From a bacterium (GTDB taxonomy: Bacteria > Spirochaetota > Spirochaetia > JABEVK01): 8,144 nucleotides of DNA. The notes under the pieces were generated by a model that saw only the letters and a program-made list of their open reading frames with translations, had not been told where the DNA came from and made no database searches. Position numbers and translations under genes: made by a program. The stretch is taken from NCBI GenBank assembly GCA_021782055.1, contig JAJXVP010000116.1:1-8144 (forward strand), given 5' to 3'. This document shows positions 7,418 through 8,144 of the stretch, in pieces. Each line of letters opens with the position of its first letter. Position 1 is the stretch's first letter.

Positions 7418-8144
7418 ATGTCGCATGTTCACGACTATGCCCTCGAACCAGACCGCTTGACCTTTTGGGGCACAGAGCGACCCAAAGGGACGGGGCCCAT
7501 CCTGTATTGGATGCAAGCTTCTCCTCGCCTTACCGACAACTTGGCCTTGAGCTGGGCTGCCTCCCAAGCTAGGCAAGAAAACCGAGAACTTGCGATCCTC
7601 AGCATTCTGGACCCCGAGGAATCCCACCCTTACCTGGCTCGTCAGTTTTATGAGGAAGGTTTGGCGCATACAGCTCAGCTCCTCCAAGAGCAAGGTTTAA
7701 CCCTTGTTCTCGTCCGTGGCTCAACTCTACCAATTCTTACCTTGGCGACTCAAAACGCTGGCTTTGTGGTGCTTGACCGTGCTTATACCCAAGAACAGCG
7801 GCACCTCCGCCGTGAGCTGGCCCGCGTTTGCCCTGTGCCTTTAGTAGGGGTCGAAGATAATGTTTTGGTACCGGTCACCTCAGCTAGTCCCAAAGAAGAA
7901 TGGTCAGCGGCAACCTTTCGCCCCAAATTCTGGCGGGCTGTCCACAACCGGTCCCCGGAATATTCTGGCTCGTGGACAGTCAAAGATGGTGGAAGCAAGC
8001 TCGCGGTGCAAATGGTCGATCAAGGTGTCGAACTCGTCAAGTTGAGGGTTCTACCAGGTCAGCTTGCCGGAGAATCTGCCGCGCAAGCTCAATGGCAAGA
8101 TTTTCTGGCTCGTAAACTTACTCGCTTTGGTCAGAGGAATGACC
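7418..8144 (+). CDS. Class II deoxyribodipyrimidine (CPD) photolyase, N-terminal part (runs off the window)
   Basis: Photolyases use blue or near-UV light and FAD to split cyclobutane pyrimidine dimers in DNA. The 242 complete codons seen here carry class II features: GPILYWMQASPRLTDNLAL (26-44) at the start of the antenna domain, VVLDRAYTQEQRHLRRE (117-133), VEDNVLVPV (145-153) followed by SPKEEWSAATFRPKFW (157-172), as in the YWMQxSxR and VPVxxxSxKxExxAxTxRxK patterns of class II enzymes. The FAD-binding C-terminal domain would lie beyond position 8144 and cannot be checked. The ATG at 7418 gives MSHVHDYALEPDRLTFW, a suitable N-terminus for the family; the frame is open further upstream but has no better start. 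No Shine-Dalgarno precedes it. The gene is divergent from the small membrane-protein gene. The class is clear from the sequence; activity is inferred. Confidence 0.93.
   Translation, partial: MSHVHDYALEPDRLTFWGTERPKGTGPILYWMQASPRLTDNLALSWAASQARQENRELAILSILDPEESHPYLARQFYEEGLAHTAQLLQEQGLTLVLVRGSTLPILTLATQNAGFVVLDRAYTQEQRHLRRELARVCPVPLVGVEDNVLVPVTSASPKEEWSAATFRPKFWRAVHNRSPEYSGSWTVKDGGSKLAVQMVDQGVELVKLRVLPGQLAGESAAQAQWQDFLARKLTRFGQRND

Noticed and set aside
7355..7693. Open frame of 112 codons on the minus strand opposite the photolyase start
   Set aside because: Antisense to clear class II photolyase motifs and without a family signature of its own.

Overview
The window reads as an ordinary chromosomal stretch of housekeeping genes from a bacterium of roughly even base composition. 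The best guess is a spirochaete. This rests on memory of family sequences, not on a search: a short SecD of about 580 residues with a spirochaete-like N-terminus, SecF reading GIDFKPG where most bacteria have GIDFTGG, and a stand-alone rpsD with the KGKLVRHLGINIFxxPKYDKLL type of S4 N-terminus. A class II photolyase points to a free-living, light-exposed lifestyle. Confidence in the phylum is moderate.

Left half, minus strand. Read in transcription order the genes are groEL (2921-4558), a small unknown gene (2537-2830), then yajC-secD-secF (2452 down to the window edge). groEL ends at a strong intrinsic terminator (2874-2904), so it is probably its own unit. yajC, secD and secF are packed tightly (18-nt gap, then a 1-nt TAATG overlap) and make the accessory complex that assists SecYEG in protein export. 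No groES and no CIRCE operator lie next to groEL.

Centre, plus strand. A 501-codon gene of unknown function (4723-6228) is divergent from groEL. Its last codons contain a near-consensus promoter (TTGACA, 17 nt, TAGAAT) for rpsD (6280-6906). The promoter spacer includes a run of nine C, and the stop codon TAG is the start of the -10 box. Just after it is a short in-frame look-alike of the rpsD start (NRKNVP) and a hairpin that would lie at the 5' end of the rpsD mRNA. This is the most unusual spot in the window.

Right part. A small two-helix membrane protein (minus, 6997-7341) converges on rpsD, with a terminator at 6930-6948. A class II CPD photolyase gene (plus, from 7418) is divergent from it and runs off the right edge.

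No CRISPR array, tRNA, rRNA, insertion sequence or prophage gene was seen, and I see no evidence of a new multi-gene system. No stretch over 300 bases lacks a gene; the longest gap is 164 nt, between groEL and the 501-codon gene. The items worth checking are regulatory (rpsD promoter and leader, possible leaderless genes) plus two uncharacterised proteins.
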